Below are positions 55,330 to 63,622 of a stretch of 64,000 nt of DNA, one piece after another; position 1 is the stretch's first letter, and every line of letters starts with the position of its first letter. This DNA comes from Oceanirhabdus sp. W0125-5 (GTDB lineage: Bacteria > Bacillota > Clostridia > Clostridiales > Clostridiaceae). Both the position numbers and the translations under genes were made by a program. Below the pieces are notes generated by a model. It searched no databases, was not told where the DNA came from, and was given only the letters and a program-made list of their open reading frames with translations. The stretch lies in NCBI RefSeq assembly GCF_027938815.1, contig NZ_CP115913.1, positions 4,746,001 to 4,810,000 of the forward strand, in the 5' to 3' direction.

Positions 55330-55359
55330 GGGACGGTTCATATATTTATGAACCGTCCC
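55330..55359. repeat. GGGACGGTTC palindromic intergenic element, copy 1
   Basis: The 13-bp stem GGGACGGTTCATA / TATGAACCGTCCC has a four-base loop. The same outer stem recurs at 59757-59795, in both cases 3' of a minus-strand acetyltransferase gene region. GGGACGGTTC-type hairpins are a widely scattered clostridial repeat; here it may also end transcripts. Confidence 0.75.
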
Positions 55360-55403
55360 CAACAAAACTTATAATTATTAAATTTAAATTTTTCCTATCT
55401 TAA

Positions 55404-56324
55404 TTACTCATTAAGTAAGTACATGTCATTCAGAGTTCTATTTCTAATAAATCCTAGATGCTCATAAATTTTTATTGCATCATTATGATTATCAACATAC
55501 AGTCTAGTAGCATTGTAAACCTCACTCGTGCAACTGATGGAATGCCTCAGCAAGTAACTGCCAATCCCCTTACCTTGATGATCAGGTCTTACAGTAAAAC
55601 TCATAATTAATGGGAAATCTTCGAACTCCATGTGTAAACACACCCCTACAATCTCATTTGTTCCTTTATTAATGACTACTCGTGAACTTTCATAAAGTAC
55701 ATTGTTATCTTTGGTGTAACCAAAAAAGTTTTCCACATGCTTAATATAATCTTCTTTACTTCGAACTGATTTTATAGCAGGATTAGCTTTATATGAAGTC
55801 ATTATTACCTCAGCAATTTCATTCTTATCTTCCTTTAGAATAGGTTTAGCTTCATAACCATCAGGAATAATATTATTCATTCTCTCAGTAGGTCTAATCA
55901 TCCAAAACCCATTTCCATCTATTATGCATCCTTTACTTTGGTAAAAAGGAACATGCTCTTCAACTATTTCTCGAAGTATTATTTTCTCGCTTTTGTTTGA
56001 TATTGTTTTTAAGTAACTTAATAGCTTGTCTGCGATATAATCAAAATCATTAAAAGGCGGCACTACAAACAAATCTGCCATGAAATTAGGTTTTATAAAA
56101 ACACCACCTATAATTTTGTCCCCTTTTAAAATAAAGTAACCTGCATCTAAGTATTTAGCTACTTCTACTCCCGCACTTTCTAAGCTACTAAAATAATAAT
56201 CCCCATACTTTTTACAATGATAAACACTATGATATTTTGAAAAAACTTCCGGTTCTTGATAAACCAATTTTATATTATCCCCTAAATCAATATCTTTAGC
56301 TATTTTTTTCATTTCCATGCTCAT
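55404..56324 (-). CDS. GNAT-family acetyltransferase (two-domain form)
   Basis: 306 residues, ATG after GGGGGAG. The C-terminal half is a clear GNAT domain: IVGVCLHMEF, MSFTVRPDHQGKGIGSYLLRHSI with the acetyl-CoA loop QGKGIG, and NDAIKIYEHLGF near the end. The N-terminal half (FILKGDKIIGGVFI, ADLFVVPPF) looks like a degenerate second GNAT fold. The substrate is unknown. It stands downstream of the S51 peptidase gene with about 110 bases between. Confidence 0.82.
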   Translation of the reverse strand: MSMEMKKIAKDIDLGDNIKLVYQEPEVFSKYHSVYHCKKYGDYYFSSLESAGVEVAKYLDAGYFILKGDKIIGGVFIKPNFMADLFVVPPFNDFDYIADKLLSYLKTISNKSEKIILREIVEEHVPFYQSKGCIIDGNGFWMIRPTERMNNIIPDGYEAKPILKEDKNEIAEVIMTSYKANPAIKSVRSKEDYIKHVENFFGYTKDNNVLYESSRVVINKGTNEIVGVCLHMEFEDFPLIMSFTVRPDHQGKGIGSYLLRHSISCTSEVYNATRLYVDNHNDAIKIYEHLGFIRNRTLNDMYLLNE

Positions 56325-56400
56325 AATTACTCCCCCATTTACAAAGTACTAATCTCACATATCTCTATTTCAATGATATTATTGCATTCTTTCTCTTAAG

Positions 56401-56432
56401 ACCTCATAAATGATACATAACTAAACTTGAGC
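56401..56432. repeat. 32-bp intergenic repeat, copy 1
   Basis: Starts ACCTCATA and ends TTGAGC. It aligns gapless with 59711-59742 at 27 of 32 bases. Both copies lie in front of minus-strand acetyltransferase genes. Confidence 0.55.
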
Positions 56433-56436
56433 ATAA

Positions 56437-57102
56437 TTATCTCTTAAAAGTAACTACATCTCCCAACAATGTAATCTTATCATTGTCTAAAATTATTCCT
56501 CCAGTATCTTTAATTGCATAAACTGTATCTGTTTTTTCTTTTAATACCTTTTGAATACATCTATTTTGAATATCAGTTTCATCATAATGAACCTCAATTT
56601 GAAAATCCTTTTTTATTAATCCTAATCCATCTGAATACATAAATTCTGGATAATCTTCATCTGGTGATAAATAATAATTATTTAATTGTATTAAAGCCCC
56701 TGCACTCGCACCTATAATTAATTTGCTTTTATTAATACTATTAAGTAGGTCTTTTTCTAAAACACGCTTAACTGCCATATCAGGAAGTCCACCTGTTAAA
56801 AATACAATATCACTGCTTTCTATTACTCTTTTCATTTTATCTTGAGTATCTTCAAAGTAATTAATCCAAGTAATATTTTCTTCACATATACTTAAATCTA
56901 TGAATGGCTTAACTATTTCTTTATAATACTTACCATACTCTGCATTATAAGCATTCTGCCACTCTTGATTATTGCTTATCCACTTTTCATGAAAAGAAAA
57001 TGGAATGACAACAATTTTATTATTAAAATTCATATATTTTAGTATTATCTCTCTAGCCCACTTTTCATGAAAATTGTATTGACTTAATAATATATTTACC
57101 AT
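56437..57102 (-). CDS. Peptidase S51 / dipeptidase E-like protein
   Basis: 221 residues, ATG after AGGGGGAAG. Seen: DIVFLTGGLPDMA near residue 95, nucleophile motif IIGASAGALIQL near residue 130 (Ser in GxSAGA), and IEVHYDETD with the expected His near residue 168. These are the marks of the S51 family (peptidase E, cyanophycinase-like), a class I glutamine-amidotransferase-like fold. It likely cleaves small acidic peptides in the cytoplasm. It follows the P-loop kinase gene after 11 bases, so the two are co-transcribed. Confidence 0.85.
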   Translation of the reverse strand: MVNILLSQYNFHEKWAREIILKYMNFNNKIVVIPFSFHEKWISNNQEWQNAYNAEYGKYYKEIVKPFIDLSICEENITWINYFEDTQDKMKRVIESSDIVFLTGGLPDMAVKRVLEKDLLNSINKSKLIIGASAGALIQLNNYYLSPDEDYPEFMYSDGLGLIKKDFQIEVHYDETDIQNRCIQKVLKEKTDTVYAIKDTGGIILDNDKITLLGDVVTFKR

Positions 57103-57113
57103 AATTCTTCCCC

Positions 57114-57722
57114 CTATTGATTCTCATTTTTAATACATATCTTATCAATCCAATTCTTAACCGCCATTCCAACTTCTTTTGCACTCAAGTTATCAACATT
57201 CAAAACATCTACATTTTCTTTATTTAAAAACCATTTCTTTTTTAATGGCAATAGATGTTCTAAATAATATTCAAAAAAGTTCCTACTTCTTGTTTTATCA
57301 TTTTCTTTATGAACTCTTAACGCACCTTCACTTGCATCTAAAAATAATATGCACTCAGGCATACATTCTCGCAGTTTATCTAATTCACTTTTCAACTTAG
57401 ATTCTACATCCCAATCAAGTCCCATTGATTTAGGATAATTCAATGTGTAAAACTCTATTTCCTCTGCACCAAAATCCATGAGAGAGCATTCATACTCTTT
57501 AGCTTTTTCCCAACGTTCAATTTCTTTATTTATCCATAATCTTTGAATTTCAATATAATCAGAAAATTTATTTTTATCTAACTTTCTTCTTTTAATTTCA
57601 TTAATTACATCGTCATTTTCCTCATAACTTATATTCACATATTGGGCATTTTCTCTAATATAATTTACTGCAGTTGTTTTACCAACAGCCATACACCCTT
57701 GTAGTGACAGAATTATTCCCAT
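57114..57722 (-). CDS. P-loop kinase-like protein
   Basis: 202 residues, ATG after GGGTGAT. The Walker A motif is LQGCMAVGKTTAV at residues about 7-19, then CSLMDFGAEEIEFYTLNYP and CILFLDASEG with DKTRSRNFFEYYLEHLLP as a lid-like region. The pattern resembles deoxynucleoside/thymidylate-kinase-like P-loop proteins, but no substrate motif is clear. It is the first gene of a two-gene unit with the S51 peptidase and is divergent from the methyltransferase. Confidence 0.7.
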   Translation of the reverse strand: MGIILSLQGCMAVGKTTAVNYIRENAQYVNISYEENDDVINEIKRRKLDKNKFSDYIEIQRLWINKEIERWEKAKEYECSLMDFGAEEIEFYTLNYPKSMGLDWDVESKLKSELDKLRECMPECILFLDASEGALRVHKENDKTRSRNFFEYYLEHLLPLKKKWFLNKENVDVLNVDNLSAKEVGMAVKNWIDKICIKNENQ

Positions 57723-57926
57723 TTTTAATCACCCACTATAAAATTATTTTTCTATATTGTACATCATTTTCCTACAAATAATCAAAATTTTGAAAAGCTA
57801 CAATATGAGTATTTTACCAAGTTAATGTTTAGTATTGGAATATATTTAATAAAATGGTATGATACAATGTAGTTTCTCAAATATAAAGTAAGTATAATAA
57901 TTATTGACTTAAGGGGTGATCTCTAA

Positions 57927-58685
57927 ATGAGTAAAAGTTTTTATAGCAGACCAGATATATACGATATTACTTATTCAGAAAAATTAGAGGACGTACTGAC
58001 AAAATACTATTCTACAGTTTTTAATGGCAAAGATATTAAAACTGTATTTGACTGTAGTTTTGGAACTGGTAACTTATCTTTTGTCTTATCAAAAATGGGA
58101 TATGAACTTTCAGGTTCAGACATTAGTAATGATATGTTAGATACTGCAAAAGAGAAGATGAACTCAAAAGGATTAGAAATAGATTTAACACAATGTGATT
58201 TTAGAGAGTTATCCAGGAAAATACATAAAACCTTTGATTGTGTTCTAAGCACAGGTAATTCACTTGCTCATGTATGTAATAGTGATGTAAAAAAAACATT
58301 AAGCGAGATGAGTAAGCTGGTGAAAAAGAATGGTTATATACATATAGACTCTAGAAATTGGGACAGAATTTTAGATACGAAGCAGAGATTTTATTATTAT
58401 AATCCTTCCTTTAAGGGAGATGAGAGAATAAATCTTATGCAGGTATGGGATTACAACCTTGATGAAACAATGACATTTAACATACTTTATTCATTTGAAA
58501 AAAATAATAAAATTACTAGACGTGAAGAATTTACTGAAACATATTATCCTTTAAAAAAAGAATTAATTATAGAAACTCTTAAAAGTTTAGGCTTTCATAA
58601 CATCCAAATAAATAGTTTTCCTATTATTACTGATAAAAAGTTTGAAGAGATGGAGTGGTACTCAATTATTGCACAAAAGGCTTAA
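57927..58685 (+). CDS. Class I SAM-dependent methyltransferase
   Basis: 252 residues, with GGGGTGAT before the ATG. SAM-binding motif I is VFDCSFGTGNLSFVL near residues 40-54, followed by ELSGSDISNDMLDTAKEK (acidic ribose contact), LTQCDFREL and FDCVLSTGNSLAHV. The order and length fit small-molecule methyltransferases of the glycine/sarcosine N-methyltransferase type, but the substrate is not readable. It is the only plus-strand gene in this stretch and ends at a palindromic terminator shared with the next gene. Confidence 0.82.
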   Translation: MSKSFYSRPDIYDITYSEKLEDVLTKYYSTVFNGKDIKTVFDCSFGTGNLSFVLSKMGYELSGSDISNDMLDTAKEKMNSKGLEIDLTQCDFRELSRKIHKTFDCVLSTGNSLAHVCNSDVKKTLSEMSKLVKKNGYIHIDSRNWDRILDTKQRFYYYNPSFKGDERINLMQVWDYNLDETMTFNILYSFEKNNKITRREEFTETYYPLKKELIIETLKSLGFHNIQINSFPIITDKKFEEMEWYSIIAQKA

Positions 58686-58712
58686 CCTTAATATACGTAA
58701 AAATCTTAAAAG

Positions 58713-58740
58713 AAAAGTATCTTCTATAGAAGATACTTTT
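58713..58740. terminator. Perfect 28-nt palindromic bidirectional terminator
   Basis: AAAAGTATCTTCTA is followed by its exact complement, with A and T runs on both sides, between two convergent genes. Confidence 0.85.
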
Positions 58741-58746
58741 CCCATA

Positions 58747-59628
58747 TTACCATTTTTTTCTCCACATTTCACGATGGCACACTGTTTCAAAACCTATACT
58801 AAGATAGAATTCACGATTACCACCAAAACAATATGTTGCTCCTAATTTTTTAGTCTTTTTCATAGCTTCTGTTAAGGCAATTGTAGCAAGCCCTATTCTA
58901 CGATATTTTGGATCAGTGGCAAGTGGTTCAAGATAAGCATAATCATTAACCCCATCCATCCACATACCTGCAAAACATGCATATTCACCATTAGGTGCTT
59001 TTATTATTGTTGTAAGGTCTTTTCTAAAATTTGGTCCGCTCTGCATAAGTCTTCTGCAATCTAAATCGTCATCTGGCTCATCTCCATGGTCAAAACCTTT
59101 CCATAATACATCATTGATTTTACGGAAATCATTTTCATCCTCTAATGAAATAATTGTATACCCCTCTGGTAATTCACGTTCAACAAATTCATTTTCATAT
59201 TTAAATACTGTAATTAGTTGTGTATATTCCTTTTTATATCCTTTTTCCAAAAGTTTCTCTCTTAGCTCTGTCTCATAGTCAAAAACCCATACATCAAGGC
59301 TCTTTTGATTTTCATCCACTTTACAAAGTTCTTTTTCTGCATATTCTAGTAAGCTTGGTTTCATTTCTTCGTATCCTTTTTTAGCAATAAATAAGCATTC
59401 ACCTAAATCCATTTCGTAACAGGCAACAGCAATAATTTCACCATTATCTTCCCATATACCAAATCTATGTGTTAGTTTGTGATTAAAAGCAGGATGAGTA
59501 TGTGCATACTCCCAGAATGGTTGTTGAATATTTCCGTTTTGCAAGTACTTAGTAAAGTTGTGTCGTAAAAATTCATTGACACGCTCAAAATCTGATAGTA
59601 ATTTATAATTTCTTAGAGTTATAGTCAT
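58747..59628 (-). CDS. GNAT-family acetyltransferase
   Basis: 293 residues, ATG after AAGGGGG. The C-terminal domain shows ACFAGMWMDGVNDYAYLEPLA, then TDPKYRRIGLATIALTEAMKK (acetyl-CoA loop RRIGLA) and CFGGNREFYLSIGFE. The N-terminal part (IIAVACYEMDLGECLF) resembles a second, weaker GNAT fold. Similar two-part acetyltransferases are common in Firmicutes with unknown substrates. Confidence 0.85.
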   Translation of the reverse strand: MTITLRNYKLLSDFERVNEFLRHNFTKYLQNGNIQQPFWEYAHTHPAFNHKLTHRFGIWEDNGEIIAVACYEMDLGECLFIAKKGYEEMKPSLLEYAEKELCKVDENQKSLDVWVFDYETELREKLLEKGYKKEYTQLITVFKYENEFVERELPEGYTIISLEDENDFRKINDVLWKGFDHGDEPDDDLDCRRLMQSGPNFRKDLTTIIKAPNGEYACFAGMWMDGVNDYAYLEPLATDPKYRRIGLATIALTEAMKKTKKLGATYCFGGNREFYLSIGFETVCHREMWRKKW

Positions 59629-59710
59629 AAAATTAGCCCCCTTTTAAAGCTTGTTAAATAATACCATATATGAACTATTTTAATGGTATCATATAATACA
59701 TACTCCTAAA

Positions 59711-59742
59711 ACCTCATAGATAATACATAATCAAAGTTGAGC
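59711..59742. repeat. 32-bp intergenic repeat, copy 2
   Basis: Pairs with 56401-56432 (27 of 32 identical). It is followed 14 bases later by the second GGGACGGTTC palindrome. Confidence 0.55.
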
Positions 59743-59756
59743 CTGTAAAGAAACAA

Positions 59757-59795
59757 GGGACGGTTCATTAATTAAATAAATTAATGAACCGTCCC
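59757..59795. repeat. GGGACGGTTC palindromic intergenic element, copy 2
   Basis: The 17-bp stem GGGACGGTTCATTAATT / AATTAATGAACCGTCCC has a short loop. The outer 10 bp are identical to copy 1 at 55330-55359, while the inner part differs but still pairs, which shows selection or replication of the fold. It may act as terminator for the minus-strand gene at 59832-60305. Confidence 0.75.
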
Positions 59796-59831
59796 CTGAC
59801 TCATATTTGATTTCATTATCTTTAGAAATTT

Positions 59832-60305
59832 TTATTTTTCATATATAGGATCATTATTAATCTCACTAATTTTCCCTGCATCCTTATATCCGCATTTGTT
59901 CCAAAACTGCCCCGACTCATCTGAAGTTAGATAAACATGTTCAACCCCGTTAGCATAAAGATTTTTTTCTGCATGGACAACTAATTTTTGACCAAGGCCT
60001 TTTCCTCTTAAATTTTTATCAACGTAAATTTCTCTTATAAATCCCCAACCTTCTCGTTCACACCAATCACTATTAGGTGTATCAATTTGATAAGAGATAA
60101 AACCAACCATTTTTCCATCAAGTAATAACATATCCAACAAGGTAATACCAGATTTTGACTCTTGTCCTATACGTGAGCATAACTTTTCAGCTTTTTCATC
60201 TGTAATTTTAAAATTAAAATCATCTCTAAAATAACTGATAAACATTTCAGTAAAGGCATACAAATCATTATTACAAAATGGACGAATTTCAATATTTCCA
60301 AACAT
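59832..60305 (-). CDS. Small GNAT-family acetyltransferase
   Basis: 157 residues, ATG after GGAGG. It is a single GNAT domain: MVGFISYQIDTP, IREIYVDKNLRGKGLGQKLVVHAEK (acetyl-CoA loop RGKGLG), VYLTSDESGQFWNKCGYKDAGK. Length is normal for the family. The substrate is unknown. It is divergent from the MetRS gene and its T-box leader. Confidence 0.87.
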   Translation of the reverse strand: MFGNIEIRPFCNNDLYAFTEMFISYFRDDFNFKITDEKAEKLCSRIGQESKSGITLLDMLLLDGKMVGFISYQIDTPNSDWCEREGWGFIREIYVDKNLRGKGLGQKLVVHAEKNLYANGVEHVYLTSDESGQFWNKCGYKDAGKISEINNDPIYEK

Positions 60306-60538
60306 TATATTTTCCTCCGCAAAATATTTTACTGTTTAATATAAAAACAGTTAACTCAAATGCCACCTCTTAATTCTAATCATAATTATAATCATCCCCT
60401 TTCAAATTATTATCTAACTGTGCTTTATGTATTTTCTCTCTTAATCACATTATTACAGAATACCCAATAATAGCATAGGTAAAGAATAATTATAAATATT
60501 TTATACCTAATTACAATAATGAAAACTCCTTTTCCCCC

Positions 60539-60567
60539 TTGACAAAACAGAACTTATCTAATATATT
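60539..60567 (+). promoter_or_regulatory. Promoter of the T-box/MetRS unit
   Basis: Consensus TTGACA at 60539-60544, a 17-bp spacer, and TATATT at 60562-60567. Confidence 0.75.
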
Positions 60568-60574
60568 CAAAATA

Positions 60575-60840
60575 TAAAAGCAATGAAGAGAAGAGTAATC
60601 AAATGGAAGCTTACAGAGAGTTCCTGGCGCTGAGATGGAACAGTTGAATTTTGATGAACCAAGGCTTGGAGCTGCATACGGATCTTATTATCAAATAAGT
60701 GATGCTATGACGTTTGTTCACGTTACAGAACTAAAGTATAATTCAGTACTTGATGAGATTAGTATGGTGACATATTAATAAAATAGGGTGGTACCGCGAT
60801 ATAATCGCCCCTATAGCTAGCTATAGGAGGTGTTTTTTTA
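60575..60840 (+). promoter_or_regulatory. T-box riboswitch leader (likely tRNA-Met)
   Basis: It contains the T-box core AGGGTGGTACCGCG at 60785-60798, followed by the terminator palindrome CCTATAGCTAGCTATAGG (60810-60827) and a T run. Stem I features include AGAGAG near 60615. A likely specifier is ATG at 60654-60656 followed by A, fitting methionine and the gene behind it. Uncharged tRNA should favour the antiterminator and turn the gene on. Confidence 0.88.
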
Positions 60841-60929
60841 TGTACTTTTTTAAACAATTTAAAATAAATGACCTTACTTGAAAATATGACTTTTTCTTCG
60901 ATCCCATTATTATATAAAGGAGAATGAAT

Positions 60930-62921
60930 ATGAAAGAAAGAAATATAAAACGACCAGTATTCCCTAAAAAAGCTGTAATTACTGCCGGTATGCCTTATGG
61001 TAATAAAGAACTACATTTCGGCCATGTTGGCGGAGTTTTTATTCATGCTGACACATATGCAAGATTTTTAAGAGATCGTATAGGTAAAGACAATGTTATT
61101 TTTGTTTCTGGTACAGATTGTTATGGATCACCTATCTCTGCAAATTATCGTAAGCTTGTTGAAGAAGGTGCATTTACTGGAAGTATAGAAGACTATGTTA
61201 GAAAAAACCATGACAAACAGAAAGAAGTCTTAAATGAATATGAAATGAGCTTAAACCTTTATGCTGCATCAGGCTTAGATCATGCAGGTGAGGTACACAA
61301 AAAAGTTTCAGAAGAAGTTTTCAATGAGTTATATGACGGTGGATTCCTTGAAAAGATGTCCACTCCACAATTTTATGATCCTGAATTTAAGGTATTGTTA
61401 AATGGTCGTCAAGTTGTTGGTAAGTGTCCTATAGAGGGGTGTCAATCTGATAAAGCTTATGCTGACGAATGTTCTCTAGGACATATGTATATGCCAAATG
61501 AGTTAATTGATCCAATTAGTACATTATCAGGTAAAAAACCAGAGCTTGTACAAGTAACTAACTGGTATTTCAAATTAGATGAATATAAAGATGCTCTTCA
61601 AAGCCAAGTGGATGATTTAAAAAGAAATTCAAATGCAAGAAAATATCTTTTAAAGACAATCGAAGAATTCCTTAAAGAACCAATAATCTATGTGAAGCGT
61701 AAGCAATTAGATGGTGATGTTGAAAGTCTTGTAAAGAAACTTCCAAAGCATACGCTTATTGATGAACCAAAGAAACCATCCCTTACTTTTATCTTCGAAA
61801 ACTTAGCTGATCGTGATAAAGCAAGAGAAGTTATGGAAGAGATGGGACTTCATTTTAGAACTGGTAAGACACTTGTTCCATTTAGATTAACAGGAAACAT
61901 CGAATGGGGTATTAAAGTACCTGAAAAAGAAGGTCTTGATGAATTAACTTTCTGGGTATGGCCTGAATCTCTTTGGGCACCAATCTCCTTCACTAGAGCT
62001 TATTTAGAATCTATTGGTAAAGATCCAAAGGAATGGACTGACTGGTGGCAAGGAGAAGATGCTAAAGTTTATCAATTCATTGGTGAAGATAATATATATT
62101 TCTATGGTATTGCTGAAATGGCAATGTTCCTAGCTCTGCAAGGTAAAGAAAGTCAAGATGAAATCAACTGGGAAACTATGAATTTGCCACATTTAATTCC
62201 AAATAATCATGTGCTGTTTATGGATAAAAAAGCAAGCAGCAGCAGTGATATAAAACCACCTATGGCAAAAGAGTTATTGGAACACTACACTCCAGAGCAG
62301 CTTAGAATGCACTTTTTAAGTCTTGGATTAGCTAAAAAGAGTGTAAGTTTTATGCCTCAAGTTTATATGCCAGAAGAAGAACGCCAAGGTCCAGACACAG
62401 TATTAAAAGATGGTAACTTGCTAACTAACGTATTTAACCGCCTTGCAAGATCATGTTTCTACACAGTACAGAAGCACTTTGATTCAAAGATTCCTGAAGG
62501 TGAGGTTAGTGAAGAGATTCACTCTCTATGTAAAAACTCAGTTCTGGAATACGAGCGTCATATGTTTAATCATGATTTCCATCGTATAATTTATGTTCTT
62601 GATAGTTTTATCAGAAAGCTAAATAAATACTGGGCAAACAACATGAAAAAAGCTGATACAGATGAAAATAATGAACTTAGAAAACAAATACTTGTTGATT
62701 CATTCTATGGTGTAAGAACAGCTCTGACACTGATTCATCCTATTGCACCAAACAGTTGTGAGGTAGTAAGAGAATATTTAAGAATTAATGAAAACATTTG
62801 GAATTGGGAATATATTTTTGAACCTTTAAGTACCTTTATGGAAAATGCTGCTGAGCATGAAGTTAAATTCTTAGAACCAAGAATTGATTTCTTTAAGAAA
62901 CATGAAAGCCAGTTTAGATAA
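60930..62921 (+). CDS. Methionyl-tRNA synthetase-like class I tRNA ligase, T-box controlled paralogue
   Basis: 663 residues from the ATG at 60930, seven bases after GGAG; the ATG at 60924 is only one base from that site. Class I hallmarks: GMPYGNKELHFGHVGG (HFGH as the HIGH motif) near residue 20, VSGTDCYGSPI, a zinc-knuckle-like CPIEGCQSDKAYADECSLGH, WVWPESLWAPISFTRAYL, and YQFIGEDNIYFYGI. The KMSKS position reads KKASSSSD, so the second Lys is lost. A large insert (YVKRKQLDGDVESLVKK ... VEEMGLHFRTG region) separates the Rossmann halves, unlike the standard bacterial MetG, and the C-terminal EMAP-like domain is absent. This looks like a second, divergent MetRS-type enzyme; the methionine T-box supports the link to Met. 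Confidence 0.8.
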   Translation: MKERNIKRPVFPKKAVITAGMPYGNKELHFGHVGGVFIHADTYARFLRDRIGKDNVIFVSGTDCYGSPISANYRKLVEEGAFTGSIEDYVRKNHDKQKEVLNEYEMSLNLYAASGLDHAGEVHKKVSEEVFNELYDGGFLEKMSTPQFYDPEFKVLLNGRQVVGKCPIEGCQSDKAYADECSLGHMYMPNELIDPISTLSGKKPELVQVTNWYFKLDEYKDALQSQVDDLKRNSNARKYLLKTIEEFLKEPIIYVKRKQLDGDVESLVKKLPKHTLIDEPKKPSLTFIFENLADRDKAREVMEEMGLHFRTGKTLVPFRLTGNIEWGIKVPEKEGLDELTFWVWPESLWAPISFTRAYLESIGKDPKEWTDWWQGEDAKVYQFIGEDNIYFYGIAEMAMFLALQGKESQDEINWETMNLPHLIPNNHVLFMDKKASSSSDIKPPMAKELLEHYTPEQLRMHFLSLGLAKKSVSFMPQVYMPEEERQGPDTVLKDGNLLTNVFNRLARSCFYTVQKHFDSKIPEGEVSEEIHSLCKNSVLEYERHMFNHDFHRIIYVLDSFIRKLNKYWANNMKKADTDENNELRKQILVDSFYGVRTALTLIHPIAPNSCEVVREYLRINENIWNWEYIFEPLSTFMENAAEHEVKFLEPRIDFFKKHESQFR

Positions 62922-62981
62922 TGGCACTAACGTGCCAAAAACAAACTGAAAATTGAAAGTGGAAAGTTGAAAACGATGGAT

Positions 62982-63003
62982 GATTCTCACTTGTGTGAGA
63001 ATC
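62982..63003. repeat. Small hairpin in a purine-rich intergenic segment
   Basis: The 9-bp stem GATTCTCAC / GTGAGAATC has a four-base loop. It follows a stretch built of similar short GAAAATTG/GAAAGTGG/GAAAGTTG units (62947-62973). It may be part of a dispersed clostridial repeat. Confidence 0.4.
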
Positions 63004-63093
63004 TACATTGTATTGCTCTTTAGGACAAAATGAAGTTTACTCATTTTATCTTTGATAAAATATTGTATAATCTACAGATAAATAAATTTTATA

Positions 63094-63137
63094 GGATAAT
63101 CCTCCAATAGAAATTAACTTCTATTGGGAGATTATCC
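63094..63137 (-). terminator. Terminator of the ParB-like gene
   Basis: A 19-bp stem (left arm ending CCAATAGAA, right arm starting TTCTATTGG) with one mismatch or wobble and a six-base loop lies 25 bases after the stop. Confidence 0.7.
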
Positions 63138-63161
63138 CTTTAAAAACATTCCTTGTTCAAC

Positions 63162-63560
63162 TTAATATATTCCTAATTCCTTCTGCATTTTTCTACATCT
63201 ATCATTCCATAAAGTTTCATATTCCTCTGGATTTATTACTCGTCCTTTTAAGTCATGTATTGATTTTATCCCTTCTGAATCACACCAATCAATACAAATT
63301 TGATATGCATCCCAACTTAGTTCCTCTTCCTCCCAATAATATACTTTTATAGATTCTATACCTTTTAGATATGCAGCGTAGGCCCTTGTATGACCATCTA
63401 TAAATATTATTTTACCATTTAACTTTTTTATAGGGATAGCATCATAGCTATCATAATCACTTGGATTAAACCACTCTAAAACTTTATCAAGCTTTTGTGA
63501 GCTTATATATAATTGACTTGGTTGTATATCCTTTAACTCCATTATTAAATCTCTCGTCAT
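63162..63560 (-). CDS. ParB/Srx-fold nuclease-like small protein
   Basis: 132 residues, ATG after AAGGAG. The segment DIQPSQLYISSQKLDKVLEW, then IPIKKLNGKIIFIDGHTRAYAAYLKG, resembles the ParB N-terminal fold in which a GHxR-type motif (here DGHTRA) binds nucleotide. The rest (YYWEEEELSWDAYQICIDWC) is specific to a small clostridial protein group. It lacks the ParB DNA-binding domain, so chromosome partition is unlikely. The function is unknown. Confidence 0.6.
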   Translation of the reverse strand: MTRDLIMELKDIQPSQLYISSQKLDKVLEWFNPSDYDSYDAIPIKKLNGKIIFIDGHTRAYAAYLKGIESIKVYYWEEEELSWDAYQICIDWCDSEGIKSIHDLKGRVINPEEYETLWNDRCRKMQKELGIY

Positions 63561-63622
63561 ATAATATCTTCTCCTTAACTTTGATAATAAATAAAAACAA
63601 TACTGTTTATTTAATCTTCTAT

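Noticed and set aside
62922..62940. GGCAC-TAAC-GTGCC hairpin after the MetRS gene as a terminator
   Set aside because: The stem is only five base pairs and is followed by A-rich rather than T-rich sequence on the coding strand.
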